Assembly: GCA_036785705.1 (NCBI GenBank)
Contig: JAWUZG010000157.1
Span: 1,488,001-1,552,000, forward strand
Length of the DNA stretch: 64,000 bases
Direction: 5' to 3'
Source: Acanthornis magna
Lineage: Eukaryota > Chordata > Aves > Passeriformes > Acanthizidae
Shown here: positions 48,297 through 61,600 of the stretch, in pieces
How the letters are laid out: every line of letters starts with the position of its first letter
Numbering within the stretch: position 1 is the stretch's first letter
Made by a program: the position numbers and the translations under genes
Notes under the pieces: model-generated
Told to the model about the DNA's origin: nothing
Seen by the model: only the letters and a program-made list of their open reading frames with translations
The model's database searches: none

Positions 48297-51200
48297 CTTT
48301 GCCTTGGAACGTGGTGCAGGCACTTGGAGCATGTGCTATTTGCAAATGTCTCCAGGTGTCTTTCAGAGGGCCAGCGTGTGTTGTTTTGGCGTTGAATTCT
48401 GCTGAAAGTCCTTCTGGCAAGGAAGCCTGCATGAAGGTGCTGCTAGTGAGGCAAAGATTTGGCAGATGAGCTGCTGCTGGGAGTTGCAGGCGTCTGCCTG
48501 ACAGTCAGTCCCTTGAGAGTGTCAATGTGCAGTCAGTGCCCTTTCCTAGGGGAGGTTTTTCTAGCGTGTTCCTCCTTGGAGTGTGTGAGGGCTCGTGCTG
48601 GGGAAGTGGACACCATCAAGGGCACTCTTGGTGGTGAAGGGAGAGAGAGCTGCCCAGGAGTGTTGGTGTGGTGAGTTCCATGGAGCTCTACTTGGGAATT
48701 GGGTTTTTTTGCTTGCTGTAAGATATGACTGCTTTCCTATTGTTTTCATCGGGTGCACTCCATTGTAGTCTGTGTAGCCTCCCAGGAGCAGGTTTAGCTT
48801 TTCTATGGAGTGGTCAGTAATTGGGATTGAGTTGTTTGTGTTGAATCATTTGTGTTAGGGAAGACCTGCTTTTCTAGGAATAGATCAGATGGGCCATTTG
48901 TAAGTGCTGCGGGACAGAGTTACTTAAAGCAGGGACAGTGTGAGGCTGGGATTGGATGCAGCCGCCGCCAAGGCTCGTGTCTCTGAGAAGGAGTTGAGAA
49001 AGCCAAGGGCTGCTCTCTGGCCCTCGTGACTCAGTGGCCAGGCTGCTCTGGGAGGCTTTGTGTGAATCTGCCAGCACAGCAGCGAGAGATGTCCCCGAGG
49101 AGCTTGTGTGAGTGCAGGTGAGATCAGAGCTCTTGAGCAGCCTGGAGAGCCTGGGGATGTGGCCATGGAGCCGCCAGGATATCTGGTGACCTCGGGGTTC
49201 CTATGAGCAGAGGGAGCACTAAGATGTGCCCATGGCACCTGTGTAAGTGCCTGTGGCTGAAGGCCTCTTTTGCAGCCTGGAGAGCCTTGGCATGTGGCCA
49301 TGAAGCCACAGTGCGTGTCTGTGACATCAGAGCGCTTTGGCAGCATGGAAAGGCCTGGAATGGCTGCAGGGGCCAGAGGTGAGTGCCTGTGACATCACAG
49401 CTGTCCAGCAGCAGGGAGAGGGAGGGAATGTCACAGGCGATGCCCTGTGAGTTGCTGTGACAGCGTGGCTCCTTAGCAGCGTGCAGATTGCCGGGATGTT
49501 ACCCTTGAGGCCCTGGCATTGCCCTTGTCGTGTGTGTTCTTTAGGAAGATAGAGAGAGCCGTGGCATGTCCCCCTGGAAGTGCAGGGAGTGGCAGTTGCA
49601 AAAGAGCTCCTTAGCACTTAGAGACAGGTGGGATGTCCCCATGGAGGCACTGTGAGAGCCCGTGACCTCAGAGGTCTTTGGAAGGTGAGAGAGCCGCGGG
49701 ATGACATGGGATGTGAGCATGGGGAGCCTGTGGGCAGGTGTGATCTCCCTGCTTGTGCTGGTGCATCCCCCCCTGGCCTTTTTTCAGGCTGCAGCATGAT
49801 ATGAGCAATGGTGCTGAGGCCTTGGCCTTGAGGAAGGCAGCGGGGCTGAGGTGCTGTGGAGCTTCTGAGAAAGGCTGTGTGCTGCCAGGAAGTGCTGTGT
49901 TCTAAGGTGCTCCTGCTTTTTTTGCTTGTTGAACAGACTTTGAAATTAGTTTTTGCCTGGATGGCATCACATTGGTGTTGTCTCGCGTTCAGGGAAAGCT
50001 GCCGATGAGAAGTGGGGCCAGGCTGAAGGCTTGTTGTGACTAAAGGCCATGCCTTGGGGCCCTGTAAGCAGGGGTGCCAAAGGAGGCCCTGGCAGCTGTG
50101 CTGGGCCGCAGCAGCGGTGAGCAGCAAAGTGCCTGTGCGTGGGGCCTCTGCCAGCCGGCAGCTGTCCCCTTTGCTGCACTCGGGGGATGCGCGAAGGAGC
50201 ACGGCTCCTGGGCCCCCCATCCTGCCGCTCCCAGAGGCCTCAGCCTTTGGCCGCTGAGAAGATGGCAAGGCACATGAGAGGAGTATTTCAGTAGCTTGGA
50301 GGGGAATTTTGCCTCGTAGAGCCTCTTTGTGTGCTTGTGGGAGTGCAGGTGTGCATGCGCTCTCTGCAATGTGGGAGAGGGGCTGCTCTGGTGGATTCAG
50401 AAGTGCTTTAGGTTTGTGCCTAAGTTAGGTCTCGAAGTTCCTGCAGTGCTATGGTAAGGGCTGTGTGGATCGTTTGCTGAGGTCTTGGGTTTCAGCTCAG
50501 TTCTAAGTGAAGTGTTGTGTAGTTGAAGTCCAGTTCAGTTGCAATGCCCTTAAGTGCTGTTGCTGCCCTAAGTTGTTGATTTGAATTTGGGTTATCAAGT
50601 GAAATGTTGCTCAAGTTGAAGTGCTCCTAAGGGAAGTGCTCTTGAGCCTTTGAGCCATGTTCTTCTTATGCTGAGCCTTTGTCTTCTTTAGAGACACAGC
50701 CTCACACACACGGACAGACAGACAGACATAGATAATTTGGGTTTGATTTCATTTTGGATTGATTGACTCTGGATTTTTGTTTGTTGCTTTTCCTCGCTGT
50801 GCTTTGAGCATGGTGTAAGTAGTAGAGTGAAGCTTGGCAAGGAAGCTTGTCCTGCTGTGGCTTTTCCATGAAATCTTTCTTTGCCGATAGTTTTCCTATG
50901 ATTCTTGGAGTGATGTGCAAGTGCCTGTGCCATCACATGTCTTTAGCAGTGTGGAGCCACCTGGGATGTCAGCACCGAGGTGCTGTGAGTGAGTGCCTGT
51001 GACACCAGGGCTTCTGGGCAGCGTGCGGACTCCTGGCGTGTGCCTACGGCTGTCCTGGGACGGCCTGTGAGCTCAGTGTTCTTTTGAAAGCTGGATAGCT
51101 GTGGCGTGTCCCCAGGGAGTTCCTGTGACAAGATGTGACCTCGTGGCTCTTTGGCAGCCTGGAGATGGCTGGAGTGTGGCCAGGGGGCAAGTGTGAGTGT

Positions 51201-51755
51201 CAGGGACTTGCCAGCTCTTGAGGAGGATGGAGGGTGTAGGGATGTCCCCATGGAGCCCCTGTGAGTGCCTGTGAGCTGGCGGCACCTTAGCAGTGTGAGA
51301 CTGGTGGGCTGTCAGCCCTGAGAGGCTGTTGAAGGCCGTGATGTCGGTGCAGAGAGGTTTGTCAAATGGGAGACTCGTGGGATGTCCGTATGGAGCGGCT
51401 GGGGTTGTGTGTGCCCTCAGTGTTCTTGAGGAGCCTCGAGAGCCCTGGGATGGCCCCGTGGAAGCGCAGGGAGTGGCTGTGACACAGCAGCGGTGCCTGA
51501 TGTGATGAAAGGGCCCTGGGATGTCAGCTTGGAATGGCTGTGAGTGCCTGAGAGCACACGTCTGTCTCTCATGGCCGGAGAGCTGTGGCAGGTGCCCATG
51601 GTAGGTGTGTGAGTGCAGGTGAGCTCAGGGCTCTGCAGAAGGCTGTAGGCCTGTGGGCTGTGAGGCTGGAAGGCCTGGGAGTGCTTTTGAGCGGAGTGCT
51701 GTGTAGCAGTCTGGAGCCACCTGGGAGGTTGTAGCAGGATGCTTTGGGCCGGCTG
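48297..51755 (+). repeat. Macrosatellite unit copy 15 (long class, 3459 bp)
   Basis: A member of the GGACACCATC subfamily. CATCGGGTGC near 48750 is shared only with copy 17. The E-box CACGTG is lost here (CACATG at 50271-50276), a G-to-A change at CpG. It has GTCCCCTTTG near 50165, shared with copy 16. Confidence 0.97.
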
Positions 51756-54700
51756 CTTTGCCTTGGAACGTGGTGCAGGCACTTGGAGCATGTGCTATTT
51801 GCAAATGTCTCCAGGTGTCTTTCAGAGGGCCAGCGTGTGTTGTTTTGGCGTTGAATTCTGCTGAAAGTCCTTCTGGCAAGGAAGCCTGCATGAAGGTGCT
51901 GCTAGTGAGGCAAAGATTTGGCAGATGAGCTGCTGCTGGGAGTTGCAGGCGTCTGCCTGACAGTCAGTCCCTTGAGAGTGTCAATGTGCAGTCAGTGCCC
52001 TTTCCTAGGGGAGGTTTTTCTAGCGTGTTCCTCCTTGGAGTGTGTGAGGGCTCGTGCTGGGGAAGTGGACACCATCAAGGGCACTCTTGGTGGTGAAGGG
52101 AGAGAGAGCTGCCCAGGAGTGTTGGTGTGGTGAGTTCCATGGAGCTCTACTTGGGAATTGGGTTTTTTTGCTTGCTGTAAGATATGACTGCTTTCCTATT
52201 GTTTTCATCGAGTGCACTCCATTGTAGTCTGTGTAGCCTCCCAGGAGCAGGTTTAGCTTTTCTATGGAGTGGTCAGTAATTGGGATTGAGTTGTTTGTGT
52301 TGAATCATTTGTGTTAGGGAAGACCTGCTTTTCTAGGAATAGATCAGATGGGCCATTTGTAAGTGCTGCGGGACAGAGTTACTTAAAGCAGGGACAGTGT
52401 GAGGCTGGGATTGGATGCAGCCGCCGCCAAGGCTCGTGTCTCTGAGAAGGAGTTGAGAAAGCCAAGGGCTGCTCTCTGGCCCTCGTGACTCAGTGGCCAG
52501 GCTGCTCTGGGAGGCTTTGTGTGAATCTGCCAGCACAGCAGCGAGAGATGTCCCCGAGGAGCTTGTGTGAGTGCAGGTGAGATCAGAGCTCTTGAGCAGC
52601 CTGGAGAGCCTGGGGATGTGGCCATGGAGCCGCCAGGCTATCTGGTGACCTCGGGGTTCCTATGAGCAGAGGGAGCACTAAGATGTGCCCATGGCACCTG
52701 TGTAAGTGCCTGTGGCTGAAGGCCTCTTTTGCAGCCTGGAGAGCCTTGGCATGTGGCCATGAAGCCACAGTGCGTGTCTGTGACATCAGAGCGCTTTGGC
52801 AGCATGGAAAGGCCTGGAATGGCTGCAGGGGCCAGAGGTGAGTGCCTGTGACATCACAGCTGTCCAGCAGCAGGGAGAGGGAGAGAATGTCACAGGCGAT
52901 GCCCTGTGAGTTGCTGTGACAGCGTGGCTCCTTAGCAGCGTGCAGATTGCCGGGATGTTACCCTTGAGGCCCTGGCATTGCCCTTGTCGTGTGTGTTCTT
53001 TAGGAAGATAGAGAGAGCCGTGGCATGTCCCCCTGGAAGGGCAGGGAGTGGCAGTTGCAAAAGAGCTCCTTAGCACTTAGAGACAGGTGGGATGTCCCCA
53101 TGGAGGCACTGTGAGAGCCCGTGACCTCAGAGGTCTTTGGAAGGTGAGAGAGCCGCGGGATGACATGGGATGTGAGCATGGGGAGCCTGTGGGCAGGTGT
53201 GATCTCCCTGCTTGTGCTGGTGCATCCCCCCCTGGCCTTTTTTCAGGCTGCAGCATGATATGAGCAATGGTGCTGAGGCCTTGGCCTTGAGGAAGGCAGC
53301 GGGGCTGAGGTGCTGTGGAGCTTCTGAGAAAGGCTGTGTGCTGCCAGGAAGTGCTGTGTTCTAAGGTGCTCCTGCTTTTTTTGCTTGTTGAACAGACTTT
53401 GAAATTAGTTTTTGCCTGGATGGCATCACATTGGTGTTGTCCCGCGTTCAGGGAAAGCTGCCGATGAGAAGTGGGGCCAGGCTGAAGGCTTGTTGTGACG
53501 AAAGGCCATGCCTTGGGGCCCTGTAAGCAGGGGTGCCAAAGGAGGCCCTGGCAGCTGTGCTGGGCCGCAGCAGCGGTGAGCAGCAAAGTCCCTGTGCGTG
53601 GGGCCTCTGCCAGCCGGCAGCTGTCCCCTTTGCTGCACTCGGGGGATGCGCGAAGGAGCACGGCTCCTGGGCCCCCCATCCTGCCGCTCCCGGAGGCCTC
53701 AGCCTTTGGCCGCTGAGAAGATGGCAAGGCACGTGAGAGGAGTATTTCAGTAGCTTGGAGGGGAATTTTGCCTCGTAGAGCCTCTTTGTGTGCTTGTGGG
53801 AGTGCAGGTGTGCATGCGCTCTCTGCAATGTGGGAGAGGGGCTGCTCTGGTGGATTCAGAAGTGCTTTAGGTTTGTGCCTAAGTTAGGTCTCGAAGTTCC
53901 TGCAGTGCTATGGTAAGGGCTGTGTGGATCCTTTGCTGAGGTCTTGGGTTTCAGCTCAGTTCTAAGTGAAGTGTTGTGTAGTTGAAGTCCAGTTCAGTTG
54001 CAATGCCCTTAAGTGCTGTTGCTGCCCTAAGTTGTTGATTTGAATTTGGGTTATCAAGTGAGATGTTGCTCAAGTTGAAGTGCTCCTAAGGGAAGTGCTC
54101 TTGAGCCTTTGAGCCATGTTCTTCTTATGCTGAGCCTTTGTCTTCTTTAGAGACACAGCCTCACACACACGGACAGACAGACAGACATAGATAATTTGGG
54201 TTTGATTTCATTTTGGATTGATTGACTCTGGATTTTTGTTTGTTGCTTTTCCTCGCTGTGCTTTGAGCATGGTGTAAGTAGTAGAGTGAAGCTTGGCAAG
54301 GAAGCTTGTCCTGCTGTGGCTTTTCCATGAAATCTTTCTTTGCCGATAGTTTTCCTATGACTCTTGGAGTGATGTAAAAGTGCCTGTGCCATCACATGTC
54401 TTTAGCAGCGTGGAGCCACCTGGGATGTCAGCACCGAGGTGCTGTGAGTGAGTGCCTGTGACACCAGGGCTTCTGGGCAGCGTGCGGACTCCTGGCGTGT
54501 GCCTACGGCTGTCCTGGGATGGCCTGTGAGCTCAGTGTTCTTTTGAAAGCTGGATAGCTGTGGCGTGTCCCCAGGGAGTTCCTGTGACAAGATGTGACCT
54601 CGTGGCTCTTTGGCAGCCTGGAGATGGCTGGAGTGTGGCCAGGGGGCAAGTGTGAGTGTCAGGGACTTGCCAGCTCTTGAGGAGGATGGAGGGTGTAGGG

Positions 54701-55214
54701 ATGTCCCCATGGAGCCCCTGTGAGTGCCTGTGAGCTGGCGGCACCTTAGCAGCGTGAGACTGGTGGGCTGTCAGCCCTGAGAGGCTGTTGAAGGCCGTGA
54801 TGTCGGTGCAGAGAGGTTTGTCAAATGGGAGACTCGTGGGATGTCCGTATGGAGCCGCTGGGGTTGTGTGTGCCCTCAGTGTTCTTGAGGAGCCTCGAGA
54901 GCCCTGGGATGGCCCCGTGGAAGCGCAGGGAGTGGCTGTGACACAGCAGCGGTGCCTGATGTGATGAAAGGGCCCTGGGATGTCAGCTTGGAATGGCTGT
55001 GAGTGCCTGAGAGCACACGTCTGTCTCTCATGGCTGGAGAGCTGTGGCAGGTGCCCATGGTAGGTGTGTGAGTGCAGGTGAGCTCAGGGCTCTGCAGAAG
55101 GCTGTAGGCCTGTGGGCTGTGAGGCTGGAAGTCCTGGGAGTGCTTTTGAGCGGAGTGCTGTGTAGCAGTCGGGAGCCCTCTGGGAGGTTGTAGCAGGATG
55201 CTTTGGGCCGGCTG
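51756..55214 (+). repeat. Macrosatellite unit copy 16 (long class, 3459 bp)
   Basis: A member of the GGACACCATC subfamily. GCCAGGCTATC near 52638 is shared with copy 17 and places a stop in a reverse-strand open frame. M4 is the private GGGCAGG form. GGAGAGAATG near 52880 and TGGCTGGAG near 55031 are private. It shares GTGAGATG with copy 5 and GGATCC with copy 13. Confidence 0.97.
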
Positions 55215-58200
55215 CTTTGCCTTGGAACGTGGTGCAGGCACTTGGAGCATGTGCTATTTGCAAATGTCTCCAGGTGTCTTTCAGAGGGCCAGCGTGTGTT
55301 GTTTTGGCGTTGAATTCTGCTGAAAGTCCTTCTGGCAAGGAAGCCTGCATGAAGGTGCTGCTAGTGAGGCAAAGATTTGGCAGATGAGCTGCTGCTGGGA
55401 GTTGCAGGCGTCTGCCTGACAGTCAGTCCCTTGAGAGTGTCAATGTGCAGTCAGTGCCCTTTCCTAGGGGAGGTTTTTCTAGCGTGTTCCTCCTTGGAGT
55501 GTGTGAGGGCTCGTGCTGGGGAAGTGGACACCATCAAGGGCACTCTTGGTGGTGAAGGGAGAGAGAGCTGCCCAGGAGTGTTGGTGTGGTGAGTTCCATG
55601 GAGCTCTACTTGGGAATTGGGTTTTTTTGCTTGCTGTAAGATATGACTGCTTTCCTATTGTTTTCATCGGGTGCACTCCATTGTAGTCTGTGTAGCCTCC
55701 CAGGAGCAGGTTTAGCTTTTCTATGGAGTGGTCAGTAATTGGGATTGAGTTGTTTGTGTTGAATCATTTGTGTTAGGGAAGACCTGCTTTTCTAGGAATA
55801 GATCAGATGGGCCATTTGTAAGTGCTGCGGGACAGAGTTACTTAAAGCAGGGACAGTGTGAGGCTGGGATTGGATGCAGCCGCCGCCAAGGCTCGTGTCT
55901 CTGAGAAGGAGTTGAGAAAGCCAAGGGCTGCTCTCTGGCCCTCGTGACTCAGTGGCCAGGCTGCTCTGGGAGGCTTTGTGTGAATCTGCCAGCACAGCAG
56001 CGAGAGATGTCCCCGAGGAGCTTGTGTGAGTGCAGGTGAGATCAGAGCTCTTGAGCAGCCTGGAGAGCCTGGGGATGTGGCCATGGAGCCGCCAGGCTAT
56101 CTGGTGACCTCGGGGTTCCTATGAGCAGAGGGAGCACTAAGATGTGCCCATGGCACCTGTGTAAGTGCCTGTGGCTGAAGGCCTCTTTTGCAGCCTGGAG
56201 AGCCTTGGCATGTGGCCATGAAGCCACAGTGCGTGTCTGTGACATCAGAGCGCTTTGGCAGCATGGAAAGGCCTGGAATGGCTGCAGGGGCCAGAGGTGA
56301 GTGCCTGTGACATCACAGCTGTCCAGCAGCAGGGAGAGGGAGGGAATGTCACAGGCGATGCCCTGTGAGTTGCTGTGACAGCGTGGCTCCTTAGCAGCGT
56401 GCAGATTGCCGGGATGTTACCCTTGAGGCCCTGGCATTGCCCTTGTCGTGTGTGTTCTTTAGGAAGATAGAGAGAGCCGTGGCATGTCCCCCTGGAAGGC
56501 CAGGGAGTGGCAGTTGCAAAAGAGCTCCTTAGCACTTAGAGACAGGTGGGATGTCCCCATGGAGGCACTGTGAGAGCCCGTGACCTCAGAGGTCTTTGGA
56601 AGGTGAGAGAGCCGCGGGATGACATGGGATGTGAGCATGGGGAGCCTGTGGGCAGGTGTGATCTCCCTGCTTGTGCTGGTGCATCCCCCCCTGGCCTTTT
56701 TTCAGGCTGCAGCATGATATGAGCAATGGTGCTGAGGCCTTGGCCTTGAGGAAGGCAGCGGGGCTGAGGTGCTGTGGAGCTTCTGAGAAAGGCTGTGTGC
56801 TGCCAGGAAGTGCTGTGTTCTAAGGTGCTCCTGCTTTTTTTGCTTGTTGTTGAGACTTTGAAATTAGTTTTTGCCTGGATGGCATCACATTGGTGTTGTC
56901 CCGCGTTCAGGGAAAGCTGCCGATGAGAAGTGGGGCCAGGCTGAAGGCTTGTTGTGACGAAAGGCCATGCCTTGGGGCCCTGTAAGCAGGGGTGCCAAAG
57001 GAGGCCCTGGCAGCTGTGCTGGGCCGCAGCAGCGGTGAGCAGCAAAGTCCCTGTGCGTGGGGCCTCTGCCAGCCGGCAGCTGTCCCGTTTGCTGCACTCG
57101 GGGGATGCGCGAAGGAGCACGGCTCCTGGGACCCCCATCCTGCCGCTCCCGGAGGCCTCAGCCTTTGGCCGCTGAGAAGATGGCAAGGCACGTGAGAGGA
57201 GTATTTCAGTAGCTTGGAGGGGAATTTTGCCTCGTAGAGCCTCTTTGTGTGCTTGTGGGAGTGCAGGTGTGCATGCGCTCTCTGCAATGTGGGAGAGGGG
57301 CTGCTCTGGTGGATTCAGAAGTGCTTTAGGTTTGTGCCTAAGTTAGGTCTCGAAGTTCCTGCAGTGCTATGGTAAGGGCTGTGTGGATCGTTTGCTGAGG
57401 TCTTGGGTTTCAGCTCAGTTCTAAGTGAAGTGTTGTGTAGTTGAAGTCCAGTTCAGTTGCAATGCCCTTAAGTGCTGTTGCTGCCCTAAGTTGTTGATTT
57501 GAATTTGGGTTATCAAGTGAAATGTTGCTCAAGTTGAAGTGCTCCTAAGGGAAGTGCTCTTGAGCCTTTGAGCCATGTTCTTCTTATGCTGAGCCTTTGT
57601 CTTCTTTAGAGACACAGCCTCACACACACGGACAGACAGACAGACATAGATAATTTGGGTTTGATTTCATTTTGGATTGATTGACTCTGGATTTTTGTTT
57701 GTTGCTTTTCCTCGCTGTGCTTTGAGCATGGTGTAAGTAGTAGAGTGAAGCTTGGCAAGGAAGCTTGTCCTGCTGTGGCTTTTCCATGAAATCTTTCTTT
57801 GCCGATAGTTTTCCTATGACTCTTGGAGTGATGTAAAAGTGCCTGTGCCATCACATGTCTTTAGCAGCGTGGAGCCACCTGGGATGTCAGCAGCGAGGTG
57901 CTGTGAGTGAGTGCCTGTGACACCAGGGCTTCTGGGCAGCGTGCGGACTCCTGGCGTGTGCCTATGGCTGTCCTGGGATGGCCTGTGAGCTCAGTGTTCT
58001 TTTGAAAGCTGGATAGCTGTGGCGTGTCCCCAGGGAGTTCCTGTGACAAGATGTGACCTCGTGGCTCTTTGGCAGCCTGGAGAGTGCTGGAGTGTGGCCA
58101 GGGGGCAAGTGTGAGTGTCAGGGACTTGCCAGCTCTTGAGGAGGATGGAGGGTGTAGGGATGTCCCCATGGAGCCCCTGTGAGTGCCTGTGAGCTGGCGG

Positions 58201-58673
58201 CACCTTAGCAGCGTGAGACTGGTGGGCTGTCAGCCCTGAGAGGCTGTTGAAGGCCGTGATGTCGGTGCAGAGAGGTTTGTCAAATGGGAGACTCGTGGGA
58301 TGTCCGTATGGAGCCGCTGGGGTTGTGTGTGCCCTCAGTGTTCTTGAGGAGCCTCGAGAGCCCTGGGATGGCCCCGTGGAAGCGCAGGGAGTGGCTGTGA
58401 CACAGCAGCGGTGCCTGATGTGATGAAAGGGCCCTGGGATGTCAGCTTGGAATGGCTGTGAGTGCCTGAGAGCACACGTCTGTCTCTCATGGCCGGAGAG
58501 CTGTGGCAGGTGCCCATGGTAGGTGTGTGAGTGCAGGTGAGCTCAGGGCTCTGCAGAAGGCTGTAGGCCTGTGGGCTGTGAGGCTGGAAGGCCTGGGAGT
58601 GCTTTTGAGCGGAGTGCTGTGTAGCAGTCGGGAGCCCCCTGGGAGGTTGTAGCAGGATGCTTTGGGCCGGCTG
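55215..58673 (+). repeat. Macrosatellite unit copy 17 (long class, 3459 bp)
   Basis: A member of the GGACACCATC subfamily, with the TTG form at M8. It shares CATCGGGTGC with copy 15 and GCCAGGCTATC with copy 16. Private variants are CTGGGACCCCCATCC near 57131 and CAGCAGCGAGG near 57891. GGAGAGTGCTGG near 58081 recurs in copy 18. Confidence 0.97.
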
Positions 58674-61600
58674 CTTTGCCTTGGAACGTGGTGCAGGCAC
58701 TTGGAGCATGTGCTATTTGCAAATGTCTCCAGGTGTCTTTCAGAGGGCCAGCGTGTGTTGTTTTGGCGTTGAATTCTGCTGAAAGTCCTTCTGGCAAGGA
58801 AGCCTGCATGAAGGTGCTGCTAGTGAGGCAAAGATTTGGCAGATGAGCTGCTGCTGGGAGTTGCAGGCGTCTGCCTGACAGTCAGTCCCTTGAGAGTGTC
58901 AATGTGCAGTCAGTCCCCTTTCCTAGGGGAGGTTTTTCTAGCGTGTTCCTCCTTGGAGTGTGTGAGGGCTCGTGCTGGGGAAGTGGACACCATCAAGGGC
59001 ACTCTTGGTGGTGAAGGGAGAGAGAGCTGCCCAGGAGTGTTGGTGTGGTGAGTTCCATGGAGCTCTACTTGGGAATTGGGTTTTTTTGCTTGCTGTAAGA
59101 TATGACTGCTTTCCTATTGTTTTCATCGAGTGCACTCCATTGTAGTCTGTGTAGCCTCCCAGGAGCAGGTTTAGCTTTTCTATGGAGTGGTCAGTAATTG
59201 GGATTGAGTTGTTTGTGTTGAATCATTTGTGTTAGGGAAGACCTGCTTTTCTAGGAATAGATCAGATGGGCCATTTGTAAGTGCTGCGGGACAGAGTTAC
59301 TTAAAGCAGGGACAGTGTGAGGCTGGGATTGGATGCAGCCGCCGCCAAGGCTCGTGTCTCTGAGAAGGAGTTGAGAAAGCCAAGGGCTGCTCTCTGGCCC
59401 TCGTGACTCAGTGGCCAGGCTGCTCTGGGAGGCTTTGTGTGAATCTGCCAGCACAGCAGCGAGAGATGTCCCCGAGGAGCTTGTGTGAGTGCAGGTGAGA
59501 TCAGAGCTCTTGAGCAGCCTGGAGAGCCTGGGGATGTGGCCATGGAGCCGCCAGGATATCTGGTGACCTCGGGGTTCCTATGAGCAGAGGGAGCACTAAG
59601 ATGTGCCCATGGCACCTGTGTAAGTGCCTGTGGTTGAAGGCCTCTTTTGCAGCCTGGAGAGCCTTGGCATGTGGCCATGAAGCCACAGTGCGTGTCTGTG
59701 ACATCAGAGCGCTTTGGCAGCATGGAAAGGCCTGGAATGGCTGCAGGGGCCAGAGGTGAGTGCCTGTGACATCACAGCTGTCCAGCAGCAGGGAGAGGGA
59801 GGGAATGTCACAGGCGATGCCCTGTGAGTTGCTGTGACAGCGTGGCTCCTTAGCAGCGTGCAGATTGCCGGGATGTTACCCTTGAGGCCCTGGCATTGCC
59901 CTTGTCGTGTGTGTTCTTTAGGAAGATAGAGAGAGCCGTGGCATGTCCCCCTGGAAGGCCAGGGAGTGGCAGTTGCAAAAGAGCTCCTTAGCACTTAGAG
60001 ACAGGTGGGATGTCCCCATGGAGGCACTGTGAGAGCCCGTGACCTCAGAGGTCTTTGGAAGGTGAGAGAGCCGCGGGATGACATGGGATGTGAGCATGGG
60101 GAGCCTGTGGGCAGGTGTGATCTCCCTGCTTGTGCTGGTGCATCCCCCCCTGGCCTTTTTTCAGGCTGCAGCATGATATGAGCAATGGTGCTGAGGCCTT
60201 GGCCTTGAGGAAGGCAGCGGGGCTGAGGTGCTGTGGAGCTTCTGAGAAAGGCTGTGTGCTGCCAGGAAGTGCTGTGTTCTAAGGTGCTCCTGCATTTTTG
60301 CTTGTTGAACAGACTTTGAAATTAGTTTTTGTCTGGATGGCATCACATTGGTGTTGTCCCGCGTTCAGGGAAAGCTGCCGATGAGAAGTGGGGCCAGGCT
60401 GAAGGCTTGTTGTGACTAAAGGCCATGCCTTGGGGCCCTGTAAGCAGGGGTGCCAAAGGAGGCCCTGGCAGCTGTGCTGGGCCGCAGCAGCGGTGAGCAG
60501 CAAAGTGCCTGTGCGTGGGGCCTCTGCCAGCCGGCAGCTGTCCCGTTTGCTGCACTCGGGGGATGCGCGAAGGAGCACGGCTCCTGGGCCCCCCATCCTG
60601 CCGCTCCCGGAGGCCTCAGCCTTTGGCCGCTGAGAAGATGGCAAGGCACGTGAGAGGAGTATTTCAGTAGCTTGGAGGGGAATTTTGCCTCGTAGAGCCT
60701 CTTTGTGTGCTTGTGGGAGTGCAGGTGTGCATGCGCTCTCTGCAATGTGGGAGAGGGGCTGCTCTGGTGGATTCAGAAGTGCTTTAGGTTTGTGCCTAAG
60801 TTAGGTCTCGAAGTTCCTGCAGTGCTATGGTAAGGGCTGTGTGGATCGTTTGCTGAGGTCTTGGGTTTCAGCTCAGTTCTAAGTGAAGTGTTGTGTAGTT
60901 GAAGTCCAGTTCAGTTGCAATGCCCTTAAGTGCTGTTGCTGCCCTAAGTTGTTGATTTGAATTTGGGTTATCAAGTGAAATGTTGCTCAAGTTGAAGTGC
61001 TCCTAAGGGAAGTGCTCTTGAGCCTTTGAGCCATGTTCTTCTTATGCTGAGCCTTTGTCTTCTTTAGAGACACAGCCTCACACACACGGACAGACAGACA
61101 GACATAGATAATTTGGGTTTGATTTCATTTTGGATTGATTGACTCTGGATTTTTGTTTGTTGCTTTTCCTCGCTGTGCTTTGAGCATGGTGTAAGTAGTA
61201 GAGTGAAGCTTGGCAAGGAAGTTTGTCCTGCTGTGGCTTTTCCATGAAATCTTTCTTTGCCGATAGTTTTCCTATGATTCTTGGAGTGATGTGCAAGTGC
61301 CTGTGCCATCACATGTCTTTAGCAGCGTGGAGCCACCTGGGATGTCAGCACCGAGGTGCTGTGAGTGAGTGCCTGTGACGCCAGGGCTTCTGGGCAGCGT
61401 GCAGACTCCTGGCGTGTGCCTATGGCTGTCCTGGGACAGCCTGTGAGCTCAGTGTTCTTTTGAAAGCTGGATAGCTGTGGCGTGTCCCCAGGGAGTTCCT
61501 GTGACAAGATGTGACCTCCTGGCTCTTTGGCAGCCTGGAGAGTGCTGGAGTGTGGCCAGGGGGCAAGTGTGAGTGTCAGGGACTTGCCAGCTCTTGAGGA

